Positions 1-10,930 of a stretch of DNA of 64,000 nt are shown here, piece after piece; position 1 is the first letter of the stretch; the number at the start of each line of letters is the position of its first letter. Location: NCBI GenBank assembly GCA_037039925.1, contig JAXRKP010000204.1, positions 144,501 through 208,500 of the forward strand. Reading direction: 5' to 3'. The notes below the pieces were generated by a model, which was given only the letters and a program-made list of their open reading frames with translations, searched no databases and was not told the origin of the DNA. The translations under genes were made by a program, and so were the position numbers. This stretch comes from Doris montereyensis. Taxonomy: Eukaryota > Mollusca > Gastropoda > Nudibranchia > Dorididae.

Positions 1-560
1 CAGTGTTTCCATCTCTCACACTCACACGTCTGGCATGACACTGTTTTCAAACTCCCTGTCCCCCAGAGTGTTTCCGTCTCTCTCACACTCACACGTCTGC
101 CATGACATTGTTTTCAAACTCCCCGTCCCCCAGTGTTTCCATCTCTCACACTCACACGTCTGGCATGACATTGTTTTCAAACTCCCTGTCCCCCAGTGTG
201 TTTCCATCTCTCACACTCACACGTCTGCCATGACATTGTTTTCAAACTCCCTGTCCCCCAGTGTTTCCGTCTCTCACACTCACACGTCTGGCATGACATT
301 GTTTTCAAACTCCCTGTCCCCCAGTGTTTCCATCTCTCACACTCACACGTCTGCCATGACATTGTTTTCAAACTCCCTGTCCCCAGAGTGTTTCCATCTC
401 TCACACTCACACGTCTGGCATGACATTGTTTTCAAACTCCCTGTCCCCCAGTGTTTTTGTCTCTCACACTCACACGTCTGGCATGACATTGTTTTCAAAC
501 TTCCTGTCCCCCAGAGTGTTTCCATCTCTCACACTCACACGTCTGGCATGACATTGAGAT
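1..560. repeat. Minisatellite, about 62-bp unit, about 9 copies
   Basis: Each unit contains the blocks CACACTCACACGTCTG, CATGACATTG and TTTTCAAACTCCCTGTCCCC in that order. Unit length drifts between about 61 and 65 bp through small indels (GTGTTTCC versus GAGTGTTTCC). The array starts at or before the window edge and stops at about 555. Open frames on both strands are by-products of the periodicity, not genes. Confidence 0.95.
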
Positions 561-574
561 CCATACAAATACAC

Positions 575-1160
575 AGAATTGACATTGACCCTTTGTCCAT
601 CGTAGAATAGGAGATCTAGATCTACATTTCTCTTTCTCTCTCATACACACACACTAGCCTAAAATTGCATTCCTCATCATAGAAAGCCAGATCTAGATAT
701 AATTACATCATGTAATGCATTACACATAGATCTACATCTCTGTCTAGCTCTCATCCTATCAAACTTTCCGTCGTCTAAAATGCTTCAGACTCTGACACTC
801 CATCACACTCGACAAATAGATCCATACTAACAAACAAAATTGACGATGGTGCTTTGTTTAAAAAGTAGAAAAGTAGATCTATAGAGATCTACATTTCTCT
901 CTCTAGCCCTACATTGCATTCCTCATCGTAGAAAGCCAGATCTAGGAAAAATTACATCATTATACGTTGATTTAGATTCGTCTTCATCTCTAGCTCTCAT
1001 TCTTTCAATCTTCCCTTCCCCTAAAGCGTTTCCGACTCTTACTCTTACACTCCATCACACACGACGCCTAGATCTAGGTCATTTTATTATTAAAAACCCA
1101 CACAGTTGACAGTAGTGCTTTGTCTAACGTAGAAAAGCAGATTTCTTTCTTTCTTTCTGT
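575..1160. repeat. Diverged ~265-bp tandem repeat, two to three units
   Basis: Three related blocks start near 575, 835 and 1102, each with TTGACA or TTGACG, then GTGCTTTGT or CCTTTGTCC, then GTAGAA and AGATCTACATTTCTCT-like sequence. The first block joins the last unit of the preceding minisatellite. The interval is rich in the palindrome AGATCT and in CTAGATCTAG-like motifs. Confidence 0.6.
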
Positions 1161-2260
1161 GAATGTGCGTGTCTCTTTCCGCCTCGATCTATGTCTCTGA
1201 CTCCGTCGTATCTCTCCTCTTCATAAACCTGGCCTCGGTGCACAAACAGACGGGCAACCAATGCATCAACCTGCCGTTGCATTCGACATCTTGTATTAAG
1301 TAGTCCCGGGACGTTGTCCAGATACGGTAACAACATTAAATTCAATTCTTTTCAGTTTCAGGCTCAGGTTCAAAATGTTGCGTTAACCTTAGGCTCAGAG
1401 GCAAATTGTCGGGCATGTAAGCTGGTCAAACTGTACATAAACTTCGTTGCTTTTAGGTTTATTTGTTAGATCTGCAAATCTGTCCTCAGATCAATAACAA
1501 AATCGAACTGAGCTTATATCAGGGAAAAAGTATGTGTAACTTGTGAACATCGCATTGATTGTCATTTCGCGATTTCTTCCCCCCCCCATTCCCGGGATTT
1601 TTTCTTTCCTTCCGGACAGACGTTGCTTGCTCACCTGATTTCCAAAACATCTTCCGGAAATTTCCAAAAAAGTGGCATCTCTGACACTAACATTCAAAAT
1701 GCCTTATTACAAACCATGTTGACAAAAACAGAAAGACAGCACACACCACTAACACTCCAAATGCCTTTTCAATACCTCCAATGCAGCTTTGACTTTTGCA
1801 AAAAAAATCTTCCCTTGACTTGACTTCACCAATGACCTCTAACGGTACCCCTGTATCTCCAATGAAAAAAGTTGATGGGATGACGACAACAGGATCTATT
1901 TTCTTTGGTTAAGGAAGAAGGATTAACAGTGTATTTGAAAACTGTTTATTCTAGACAATTTTGAAAAAAGCTCAGTGTTATTTATCTGACACAATTTGAA
2001 TCTGCAAGCCTACCCTATATGTTCTAAAGGAAAATTATGTTGATTTGGGTGAAATTGAAGTGTCCTTATGCAAGTCCCTCCCCTTTGTTAATTTTGACAA
2101 TCTTGACTGTATCATCATGACATCAATCATCAATTGAAAGTAAATCTTTTACAATTCCCTCAGCATCAATACAGGCATCGCATACAACTCAAATCCTTTC
2201 ATTCATCCATACACAACACAAAATTGATTGTGGTGTATAGCTTCACAGCCCAACAATCCT
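1161..2260. other. No gene seen; non-coding, probably UBXN4-like intron
   Basis: Only short, low-quality open frames occur and none has splice-bounded family similarity that I can recognise. If the UBXN4-like gene continues leftward, this is part of its second intron or lies beyond it. Confidence 0.5.
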
Positions 2261-2261
2261 T

Positions 2262-2625
2262 TTAACATTGGAATGGTATGTACTTCACTCGGTCAGCATG
2301 ATGTTACAACATTGGAATGGGGTGTACTTCACTCAGTCAACATGATGTCACAACATTGGAATGGGGTGTACTTCACTCGGTCGACATGATATCACAACAT
2401 TGGAATGGGGTGTACTTCACTTGGTCGACATGATATCACAACATTGGAATGGGGTGTACTTCACTCGGTCAACATGATATCACAACATTGGAATGGGGTG
2501 TACTTCACTCAGTCGACATGATATCACAACATTGGAATGGGGGTGTACTTCACTCGGTCAACATGATGTCACAACATTGGAATGGGGTGTACTTCACTTG
2601 GTCGACATGATATCACAACATTGGT
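2262..2625. repeat. Minisatellite, 44-bp unit, about 8 copies
   Basis: Units share AACATTGGAATGGGGTGTAC followed by TTCACTCGGTCGACATGATA and TCAC. Variants are CGGTC/CAGTC/TGGTC and GACATG/AACATG. The array begins with a diverged copy (GGAATGGTATGTAC) and ends in ATTGGTGCGTG. Confidence 0.93.
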
Positions 2626-3756
2626 GCGTGTTGGACCATGATGTATGACTTTCAAGTTCTAATTGACACTGGAACCTTTGAAACACTTCTTGTCTTAATC
2701 TAGCACTAGCCCAGAACGAATACATTTCTTTGATATATCAATTCAGATTGTATTTTAACTTTCGATCAATATATATTTACAAAGAGCTTTGATTCCTTGA
2801 AAAAGTATTCTTCAGATTTGTAACCTAAGATTTTTAAAAATGTTATACCTGTAAATTAGTTTTGAAATATATGAAAGTAAACTTTGCTTTTATCTAACTT
2901 TCAGAGGATATAAAATTCAAACATGTTGATAAAAATTCAGTGGGGATACAATAGGGCAGAGAAAATTCATACCATGATACCACACATGGAAACATATGTA
3001 CTTCGTAAAATTGGTTAAATCATCATGATCTATCTATGTATACATGATATATAGAGAGAAATAAGGATTTTTAAAACTTGCAATTATCATGAGAATTGAA
3101 ATATGTCAACCAGGAACATATCTGAGAGGTGAAACCCTGCCAGATTGTGAATAATTTTGGCCGTTTTGAAAAAGGATACATATCTGTGAGAAGAACTTGC
3201 TATCATTGCTGTAATTAAAAAAGAAATAAATAAATAATGATCTAACAAGGATTTATCCAGAGACAAACAACCTCACCCCCACCATCAAAAAGAAAAAAAC
3301 TAGAAACAAACCCCACATCAAGAAACAGAGAAAACATAAAAAGAAACACATGAGACATGTTTTAAAATAAATTGATTTGCCTAAAAAGATTGTTAAAATC
3401 TACCAAGGCTTTCCCTATCGCAAATAAGTAATAAGCCATTACTTATGCCCAAACATTACCATAAAAAAACAGACTCTTACCATGCAAATTAATTCCAACG
3501 TGTATGAAAGACTAAAACATTCTAGAAAACATTGACAATTAAACTGAAAGTAACCTCCATTAAGACACAAATGTCAAAATAGATCAATGCAAAAACATGG
3601 TCTGAAAAAGCACTCTGCTTGAAATAGGTATATTGGGTGGCCCAAAAGCACATTCCTGATGTTGGAGCTTTTATATATGTAAAAATGCCCTAATCTAGTT
3701 AGGTAACTTAGGCATTGAATCAATGATGAAGAAGAAGAGAAATTCATCGTCTTAAC
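2626..3756. other. No gene seen; AT-rich intronic sequence
   Basis: This stretch follows the donor of UBXN4-like exon 2 on the minus strand and is expected to be intron. It is AT-rich with runs of A. I found no further UBXN4 exon here on either strand. Confidence 0.5.
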
Positions 3757-3862
3757 CTTTCCGCTATCAGCTTTACTGCAACACACTTGTTTTCCTCACA
3801 AAGTTTTGTCACATTCTGCTGATGCAATTCTGATTCCATTGTCGTAGAAGCATCATCTTCCC
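3757..3862 (-). CDS. UBXN4: UBXN4-like coding exon 2
   Basis: This 106-nt exon is bounded by the acceptor TTCTCCTCAG and a donor AG|GTTAAG. Two bases complete the split Gly codon, then 34 codons read EDDASTTMESEL...VAVKLIAE, leaving two bases for the next exon. The phase agrees with the upstream exon. No following exon was found in the remaining 3.7 kb to the left. Confidence 0.8.
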
Positions 3863-4159
3863 CTGAGGAGAAATATTTGAAAATGTGAGAAGTCTGGAAA
3901 CGAAAATGTCACAATCATAGAAGGTCTAAATTTTAATTCAAATGCCCCTATTCATTTGTCATTAAAAGAATAAGTTAAAAAACTGAGGTGTGAAATCAAG
4001 GCTTTCTTTCTCAATATGAACTACATGATAAAAACACTAAACAAGTTAAAACAATGTTTTAAAATATTTTCAACTCACCACTTATGAAAACAATAAACAC
4101 TGCTTTGTTTTGACGGGCTGCTTGAATAGCAGTAGGAATACCCCTTCATACCACTTCAT
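3757..4159 (-). CDS. UBXN4: UBXN4-like (erasin-type UBX-domain protein), 5' end only
   Basis: Two exons (4159-4079 and 3862-3757) encode the N-terminus of a UBX domain-containing protein 4. Family members sit on the ER membrane and recruit p97/VCP for ER-associated degradation. The reading starts MKWYEG, then IPTAIQAARQNKAVFIVF, ISG, EDDASTTMESEL, HQQNVTKLCEENKC and VAVKLIAE. This follows the family N-terminal (thioredoxin-like) order in which MxWxxG is followed by IPxAI, AVFxVFxxG, a DD/ED pair and VAxK. The start ATG is at 4159-4157. The coiled coil, UBX domain and membrane hairpin would be encoded left of the window. The frame breaks six codons after the start: GGGG (plus 4141-4144) needs one more base to join MKWYEG to IPTAI, which would give the family spacing. 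I read this as an assembly error; a pseudogene is the alternative. Confidence 0.82.
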
Positions 4160-4231
4160 TTTCACTTTTCAAGCTGCTGTGACTGTGATTGTTTTCAAAA
4201 TACTGCTATTTAGCAGGTCTTGAAGCTTCAA
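4079..4231 (-). CDS. UBXN4: UBXN4-like exon with start codon
   Basis: The exon begins after the acceptor CTTACAG (minus, at 4232) with about 72 nt of 5' UTR. The ATG is at 4159 and the exon ends at the donor G|GTGAGT at 4079. The coding part is MKWYEG, one missing base, then IPTAIQAARQNKAVFIVF and ISG. The exon may instead start upstream, with no intron in the 5' UTR. Confidence 0.78.
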
Positions 4232-4570
4232 CTGTAAGATAAAAATAATAAATCAGGTCACTGTTTTAATTTTAAACCATGTCATTATTAAATTGTTTGG
4301 TATATAATGTAATGTTCCTTTAACCCCAAAAAAAACAACGCAACTGTAAAAAACTTAATTTAACATAACTGACAAGTGACAAAAAAAAACAATGGCTGCT
4401 GCTTGGAGTTTTTAGATGCGACTCGATAATTTGAGATATTATTGTGTCCCAATAAGGTTTTATTTCAATGGAAATTGGTCACTCCTTAGGAATTTATGTC
4501 CCGTTTGACCCAGAGGTGAATTCAACTAAAATTAAGTGGCCAGGTGGTTTTTAATTTATAATGCCGTATA

Positions 4571-4951
4571 CAGCGGAACCTCTCTAATCAGGAAGTCTCG
4601 GTGGATTGTAAAATCGTCCCGATTTGCCGGGGATCATGGGATTTTGGTTTTCCTCAGCAGTTGAGATACCTGAGCCCTTCTGTGAGTGGTAAAATGCAGA
4701 ATTAAACGAACAAGTAGCCGCAAGCCCAATTGATCAAAATGAAGATGGCGTTCATCAGAGATGTCACTCACACTCGCAGTTGGAATGAATAAACATGGAG
4801 GAAAAATGGTGATGATAATCAATGCAAGCCCACAAAAATTGTTGCTATTAGCCGGGGACCTTTCCCATTTAGAGAGTTAAAATACATAACAATTCCGCTG
4901 CCTGGGAATTCTTCCCGATTGGCCGGGTTCCCAATTAGAGAGGTTTCACTG
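4571..4951. mobile_element. TA-flanked MITE (pogo/Tigger-like ends)
   Basis: The left end reads CAGCGGAACCTCTCTAATC and the right end, on the other strand, CAGTGAAACCTCTCTAATTG, each preceded by TA. A TA target duplication with ends starting CAGYG is the pattern of Tc1/mariner-superfamily (pogo/Tigger-like) non-autonomous elements. A second internal pair repeats the theme: GGTTTTCCTCAG / TTTCCCATTTAGAGAG and GATTTGCCGGGG / GATTGGCCGGG. There is no transposase reading frame in its 381 bp. Confidence 0.72.
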
Positions 4952-5274
4952 TAGTATTTAACTATCAGATTATATTTATATTTTCTTTTATTGAGTATTG
5001 ATGTATCTATCTTGAAACTTTTATTTTATTCGGGGGGGGGGGGGTGCGCTTTAGAATGTTCCTCCCCTCTTTGTTTTTAGGTTCCATCATGTAATCAGCG
5101 GGGGAGGCACTCCCCCCACTATTCACTGGATTATCATGTAATCAAGCAATCCAGGGGGGACCCCCTGAACCCCCCCACATTATTTTCACTTCATTACCAC
5201 TAAAAAAAGTTGGTGACTGTATTCCTATTTCAATCTGGCTCCATTCTTTGTATCACAGGGACATTAATTGTTAA

Positions 5275-7245
5275 CTCTTTCGCTACCAAGAGCCGTGTTT
5301 CACGGCTCCTGTCACCCTACATTTTGGATGAGCTGAGAAACATGGCTCGCTACAATCGATTTCCAAATAGGTCCTACTTTTGCGATAATCGTAACCTAAA
5401 TCCAATCGAACATTATGAAATGACTAATCGACTTCCTACCTTGCTCTAGATGTGAACAAACCCGCACATGTTTCTAGATCTAGTATTACTTGACGCAGTT
5501 TTGCTGAGTTGTGTATTATTCCCGGAGTGAGTTTCGTTGACTATTGATCTGGTTCTAGCCGTCCAACAAGGTTTTCAGCTGATAGAGCTCGAGAACTGTT
5601 GAATTTATGGACCCAGGATGATGACAATGAGCCTTCAGTGTTGAGTGATGATAGTAATGGTTCTAGTAGTGCGTAAAATTATGAAACCGACAACAGCGAC
5701 AGTAGTAGTAGTAGTAGTAGCGATGATGATCACAACACAGGAGGTGGGCGTGGTTAGACAGCTGTGTTGTCTTATGCTGGTAAGGAAAGAAGCCTATAAA
5801 CAGTAGTGTATCCAGAGGTAGGGCTGCTAGCAGCAAAAAAGTAGAGTCAGTGCTACTAGACCTATGTTGTGAACGTCTTCTTATACTACGGCTCAGAGAC
5901 AGCATATTATTCTGACTTTGACGCAAACTCTACTGGGGCAGTGAGAGTTTTTGCAAAGCTCACATCTCGGCTGGAGAAAGGCCACCATATTTGTGGTGAC
6001 CGCTTCTACACATCAGTCCCATTGCTCGAATTCCTCAGCTCAAAGTCCTTTTATTACACCGGGACAGTTGACGTGAGACGGCGGAACTTCCCAGGTGACC
6101 TGAAAACCCTTCGCCTAGATCATCTCGCCATGAAATGGTACATGCGAGATAATACCTATATCCCTGTGGCCTTCAGGGATAAAAAGGTCAAGAAGTTTTG
6201 CGCTGTAGTGTCAGCGATGGAGCAGTGGAGACGAAAACCAAAACAAATCGTTGAGGAGTCGTGCTCAAAACCCACGGTGATCGACCAATACAACCATAAC
6301 ATGAACAGGTGTGACAGAGCTGACCAACAGGTTACACACTATGGCATGCACAAGCGGAAGAGTTGTAAGTGGTGGAAGAAAATTTTCCACTCATTGGCAG
6401 TTGGAACTTGCAAACGTGAATGCCAGCATACTTTACTGACTGTCACATCCGGAAAATGGTCAGCCCTACAAGATGAGCTTGAAACAATTCAAGACTCAGC
6501 TGATTTTCCAACTGACCGAAGCATCATATATGGTATCGGCTCCCCTGGTCAGTCCCCATTCTACCAACTGCAGCAGCAATTGAAGTGATCGACAATCTAC
6601 TTGTTCGTCTGTCACAAACGAACCATTTCCAAACGTTGCTTGGGACCGGTAAATATCGTGTTTGCCGAGTCTGCAGCAGACCAGGAGCCAGAAAATGGAC
6701 TTAAGGATCGTCTGCACTGTGTGTCCTGGCACACAAAAATGCATTATAAGTTATCATAGGGCAACAACGCGTCTCGCCGCCCCACCAACGGGGATTTTTT
6801 AGTATTTTTGTCTTCAGATATATGTGATTTTAGTTTTTCTTTGACAACCCTTTTATCATTTATTCAATGGGCATACAATTTGCATGGACAGTACATTTAT
6901 ATAAACAATCTACTGGAGTATTAGATGAATTGGAGCAACAACATCGGAGATATAATTCAAAATGTAAGTTGACATTGTGTTACTTGGGAAAACTTTTTTC
7001 TCCAACAAATTATGGCCTCTAATTTTTTCTCATGTTATAGTTATAATATAGAATGATTATTGTTTACAACATTATATTTAGAAAGATCAGCGTATCCTCT
7101 TTCTTTCCCTATATAATGCATGTGGTTAGGATAAAAAATTGAACCCCAAATTTTAATTTTAGTGAGGGTTGGTAGGATCAGAAAAATTGTCACTGATAAG
7201 GCCCAATCCAGATGAGGAAACCCCCTGGTAGTGGTAGTGAAAGAG
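5275..7245 (+). mobile_element. piggyBac-type DNA transposon with TTAA target duplication
   Basis: TTAA at 5271-5274 and TTAA at 7246-7249 flank inverted ends. The left end is CTCTTTCGCTACCA and the right end, read on the other strand, is CTCTTTCACTACCA, one mismatch in 14. Inside lies a broken piggyBac-family transposase. TTAA duplication is diagnostic of the superfamily. At 1971 bp the copy is shorter than autonomous relatives because the central transposase region is deleted, so it would need transposase supplied from elsewhere. Confidence 0.88.
5569..6765 (+). pseudogene. Broken piggyBac transposase (N-terminal stub plus C-terminal half)
   Basis: An N-terminal stub at about 5575-5755 reads FSADRARELLNLW followed by an acidic, Ser-rich tract, with in-frame stops at about 5674 (TAA) and at 5755. 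The catalytic C-terminal half resumes near 5857 (NVFLYYGSETAYYSD) and stays open to 6588. It includes GDRFYTSVPLLEFL, whose Asp (5998-6000) fits a family DDE position, then TGTVDVRRR, VIDQYNHNMN and RCDRADQ (about 6307-6327). A Cys-rich zinc-ribbon tail (CRVC ... CTVC) follows about 6650-6730 in other frames. The part carrying the first catalytic Asp is missing. Not functional as read. Confidence 0.88.
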
Positions 7246-7249
7246 TTAA

Positions 7250-7704
7250 GGAGCACCGGAATTAGATTTCATGAATAGTTGGGGAGGAGTTTTTCGGGAA
7301 CAGTAGTGAGAGAAAGTCAATGAGAGGTAAACATAAACAGCAAACCCTCTTTTAGTCTTATAGGCCTACTAGATCTAGAACGTTAGTTTTAATATCCCTT
7401 GGCTTTGGATGCGCCCGACACTGGAATTCCTTCCTTGATCTAGAATTCACACACTTCTTAAAATTTAGTTCTCTCAACCGATCATATTATAGGAAAACAA
7501 ACGTATCACATTGCATGATTAGATGATAATGAAAATTGCATCTCTTTGTTTTGTTTTGTACATACGATGTGTTACAACTGTAAGGCTGCCAAGATCAAGA
7601 ACACCGATTCTGAGTGAGTGATTATCTAGCTGATGGCAGGTAAAATTAAACTGCATAGAATTAACTGATCCTCAGATATCTATTAAGAAAAAGTATTTCG
7701 ATCT
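7250..7704. other. No gene seen
   Basis: Non-coding sequence between the piggyBac copy and the inverted repeat. It carries CTAGATCTAGA-type palindromes near 7370 and 7440 but no splice-bounded coding frame that I can support. Confidence 0.5.
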
Positions 7705-9315
7705 TGGTTGAGACTGAATCAAAAGCTCCGTTTATTGATCATACAAATAGAGTGAGACCGACGTGTTCCGCAATTTCAGTCATTTTATAGCCTTGGCCTC
7801 CTACTACGTATGGGTCTTGAGACTAAAATGATGGAGCATTTTTCAGATTTGTTTCCGGTGACAAAGTATGTATAGTAAAATAAATTACCAACATCTGTTT
7901 GAAACTGTTAACCATTTACATCAAATGTTAATACAAGATAAGAGAGAAAAATTGTAAAGGACGAATTATTAAAAATATCAAAAAATTTAAGACGTAAATA
8001 TTAGATTGTTTCGTTGTAATGTTTATGGATTTTGCTGTTACTTTGGAATTATGTGTTATTGGAGATAAAAAAAGTTAGCCTTTTATTCGATTACCTGCCT
8101 TATAATTATATAGATGGCTATACATGTGTATAAGACTAGTTCCCATGGCCAAAATATCGAGAAGAGAAGACACTACTAGTGAGGATGCCAAGAAAAAAAA
8201 GATTAAAATGACACTCAACAGCAGATAAAACTGACGTGTTATGTTTCTTGTTTCCATTGTAATACTTTTTATTCTTTGTGCATTTTGGAACAAACTACAA
8301 TTTGAAATTTGTCATATTATGAGATAATATATGACATGACTTCAAACACTCCAGAAATATAACCCTCCACCCCCCCCTCATCCAGCCCACCCGTGCCCCT
8401 TTCAAAAGGAATTATATTCCCCTGTTTTCAGCATAATAGTATCATTTAGCCTAATCCAACCCACCCTTCATATGCAAGCGGCTCGGATAATTATGAATAA
8501 TTAGGTCTACATAAACATTCTCCATTGAGTTTTAAAAAAAGTGACTGAATGTCGATAGGCATACATTGTACAATGTTCATATTCATTGTTGAATGGTATA
8601 GATGGTAGGCCTACTAGCTAAAATTACTGAAAAGGGGTTACATTTACACTGAATCGAAAAGTTAGGTATCGATCCAGACAATAAAATACCAAATAACGAT
8701 ACCAGACGTCGGTCAGGGACAAGTCAAGACAAACGATTGACGACTGAATGGAATGGACTTGGCCACTGGTGTACCGCACTTAAAATGATGCTGGCGCTTC
8801 CAATCGTAGCGAGCTTGCTTTGGATATATCATGAAATGGATAACCACATTTTAAGCGATTTGCACGTCAGGGTAAATATATGAACAGTGCAGAACCAGAT
8901 AGATTTATAAGTCTTATAGATCAAGGTCTAGAGTAGAATTCTAGTCGAATTTTGTAAACTACAGCACAAAGTGTGTGATGAAGTTTGATCCAAACCAGAC
9001 ATAAAATCTATCCTATGAAGCCCTAGCTTGCTTCTTCTATTGAAAAAAAAAGAAGGGAGGAGTACCATACTTTGGAATAATACGAAGGAGCCACAGTGGA
9101 GTAAAGTCAAAGGCGATAAGTTTTACTCTTACTGTTTTCACATTTGTAGTCTGGCATTACATTGCAAACAAATCTGAAAAATGCTCCATCATTTTAGTCT
9201 CAAGACCCATACGTAGTAGGAGGCCAAGGCTATAAAATGACTGAAATTGCGAAACACGTCGGTCTCACTCTATTTGTTTGATCATTAAACGGAGCTTTTG
9301 ATTCAGTCTCAACCA
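7705..9315. repeat. Long inverted repeat: ~150-bp arms around a ~1.3-kb spacer
   Basis: The left arm (7705-7864) and right arm (about 9171-9315) are near-perfect reverse complements. Blocks shared in reverse complement include GACTGAATCAAAAGCTCCG, GTGAGACCGACGTGTT, GCCTTGGCCTCCTACTACG and GAGCATTTTTCAGATTTGTT. Differences are few (for example CGCAATTT versus CGAAATTG contexts and TTGATCATACAAAT versus AATGATCAAACAAAT). The spacer has no transposase. It resembles a foldback or long-TIR non-autonomous element, but I see no clear target duplication. Confidence 0.8.
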
Positions 9316-10068
9316 TTCACATTAGTCCGGCAATCAATAGGCTTTCATGATTTATTATGTTCTAATAAATAAAGACAAGATAAATCAAAACATAATTCAC
9401 TCAAAGGAGTGAAGTCATAATTTGTTGTGTCATTTATTTTTCGCTAGCGAGTAAAATTCAATGAGAAATGATCCAATAAATACACATAACACGAAGGAGC
9501 CATAGTGGAGTTAAGTCAAAGGCGAAATATGACAATAAGTGACAACTCCACTAATAAAGACAGAACAAACACGTGACGTTTCGGGTATAACCCTTCGTCA
9601 GACAACAAACGAGAAATATCTAGATCTAAGCACTACCTCAGGCATCACACAATGTGATGTCAGAAGAAAAACAGAAAGGAGAATGAAAGAAAAAGGCAGT
9701 GATGATAACAAACGTTTAGTAAGAGAAAGGGATGTGAAGAATATGGCAGGTTTCACAAAAATGGGACCCAATGATAACTTGAATTCTTCAATTGATCTTT
9801 CTTAAAGTCTAATTGATGAATCTTCTTAACATTTGGTCCATGTATAGCTTTGACACCTGCTGATGGTCGCACAAAAATGTAGACAATGACCGGCAATCAA
9901 AAAGGAGACTGTGATCAGGTTAGATTCAGAGACTGTTCAGGTTAGATTAGGTTGCATTAGTAAAACCTGCTTTGGCTTATAAATCGTGAGTGAAACTTAT
10001 GTAAAGAACTCAGGCAATCAATAGACTTTCATGACTTATTACGTTCTAATAAATAAAGACAAGATAAT
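9082..10068. repeat. Interleaved direct repeats
   Basis: Two direct-repeat pairs overlap the right arm and its flank. ACGAAGGAGCCACAGTGGAG with AAGTCAAAGGCGA occurs at 9082-9116 and again, with small changes, at 9490-9525. GGCAATCAATAGGCTTTCAT with TCTAATAAATAAAGACAAGA occurs at 9332-9383 and at 10013-10066. Near 9570 there is a block GTTTCGGGTATAACCCTTCG. They suggest nested insertion of related elements. Confidence 0.6.
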
Positions 10069-10069
10069 T

Positions 10070-10640
10070 GGCAATACGGGAGGTTTAGAAATCCATTAAA
10101 ACAAGAGTGACTCTACGTCTCCACTATGCACAGTCTTCTTTGCATAACAATACAATATTATTAAAAAAATGCATTTAAACGAGAGAGAGAAAATAATACT
10201 AATAGCACAAGTTCAAGTAGAGTTCAAGATTTGTCAGCCACCGCTTCCGTCTCGTATTCCACGAAGCAATTATTGATTGATAAAGACACAAGTTTGTGCT
10301 AGTCTAGTGGGGCGCTCTATGTGACTGTAGATAGTCAGAGAGAGGGGGGTTTATGATGGGGGAGGGGGAAGAACCATTGTCGTCAAAGTGTTTTCTTTTC
10401 GGTGAGGGTTTTGTTGCTGGTGCCTTTTTTTCTCCCCCCCTCTCTCTCTCCACCTCTCTTTTTCTCTCCCTCCCTCTCTCTCTATTGGTAAATATCGGCC
10501 TATATGTATCGCATCCTCACTCGTTATAATTAGTTGTGAAGTTAACCGTACCGATTTCAGCAGAATGGTACACACGATAAACCCGTAACACGTAATAAGG
10601 ATAGTATAAAGGCGTACAATCACAGAATTTTACAAAAAAC
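10070..10640. other. No gene seen; CT/GA-rich simple sequence
   Basis: Contains purine and pyrimidine tracts (about 10170-10200 and 10420-10490) and no supported exon. Open frames over the CT tract are low complexity. Confidence 0.5.
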
Positions 10641-10930
10641 GGGACCAAAAAGCATCGGTTTTCATCGGTCTGAATGATCCGGAATACGAGAGTCATCTGA
10701 TCAATGGTAAGGCACCGGCCATGGACTCAACGCCGAGGTGTCGGGAAACACAAACACAGACTTCAACATCTTATTGAGAACTAGGGAAAAGTCAGGGAAC
10801 TCGCCAAACCAGATGCCCAAGCGTTACGTCACTAAATAAACGTCAGGGAAACCTCGATCAACGGACCCGTGCAATTCCGCGTAACATTACATCACTGGCA
10901 TTGGACCTAGAATTTTCACATTTATGCCCC
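10640..10930 (+). promoter_or_regulatory. Candidate promoter / 5' non-coding exon of the SH3BP5-like gene
   Basis: This stretch is visibly richer in CpG than its surroundings. It contains a donor-like ATG|GTAAGG at 10704-10712 and CGTCA motifs near 10826 and 10840 that could be CRE half-sites. It lies about 1.6 kb upstream of an acceptor (GATAAAG at 12271-12277) that opens the exon with the start codon. No transcript evidence is available, so this is inference from composition and position. Confidence 0.3.

Noticed and set aside
35..610. 191-codon open frame at the left edge
   Set aside because: Built from the 62-bp minisatellite; HSHVCHDIVFKLPVPQ repeats reflect unit structure, not a repeat protein.
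5210..5449. Small open frame before the piggyBac remnant
   Set aside because: It spans the TTAA target site and the left inverted end, so it cannot be an intact host or transposase gene.
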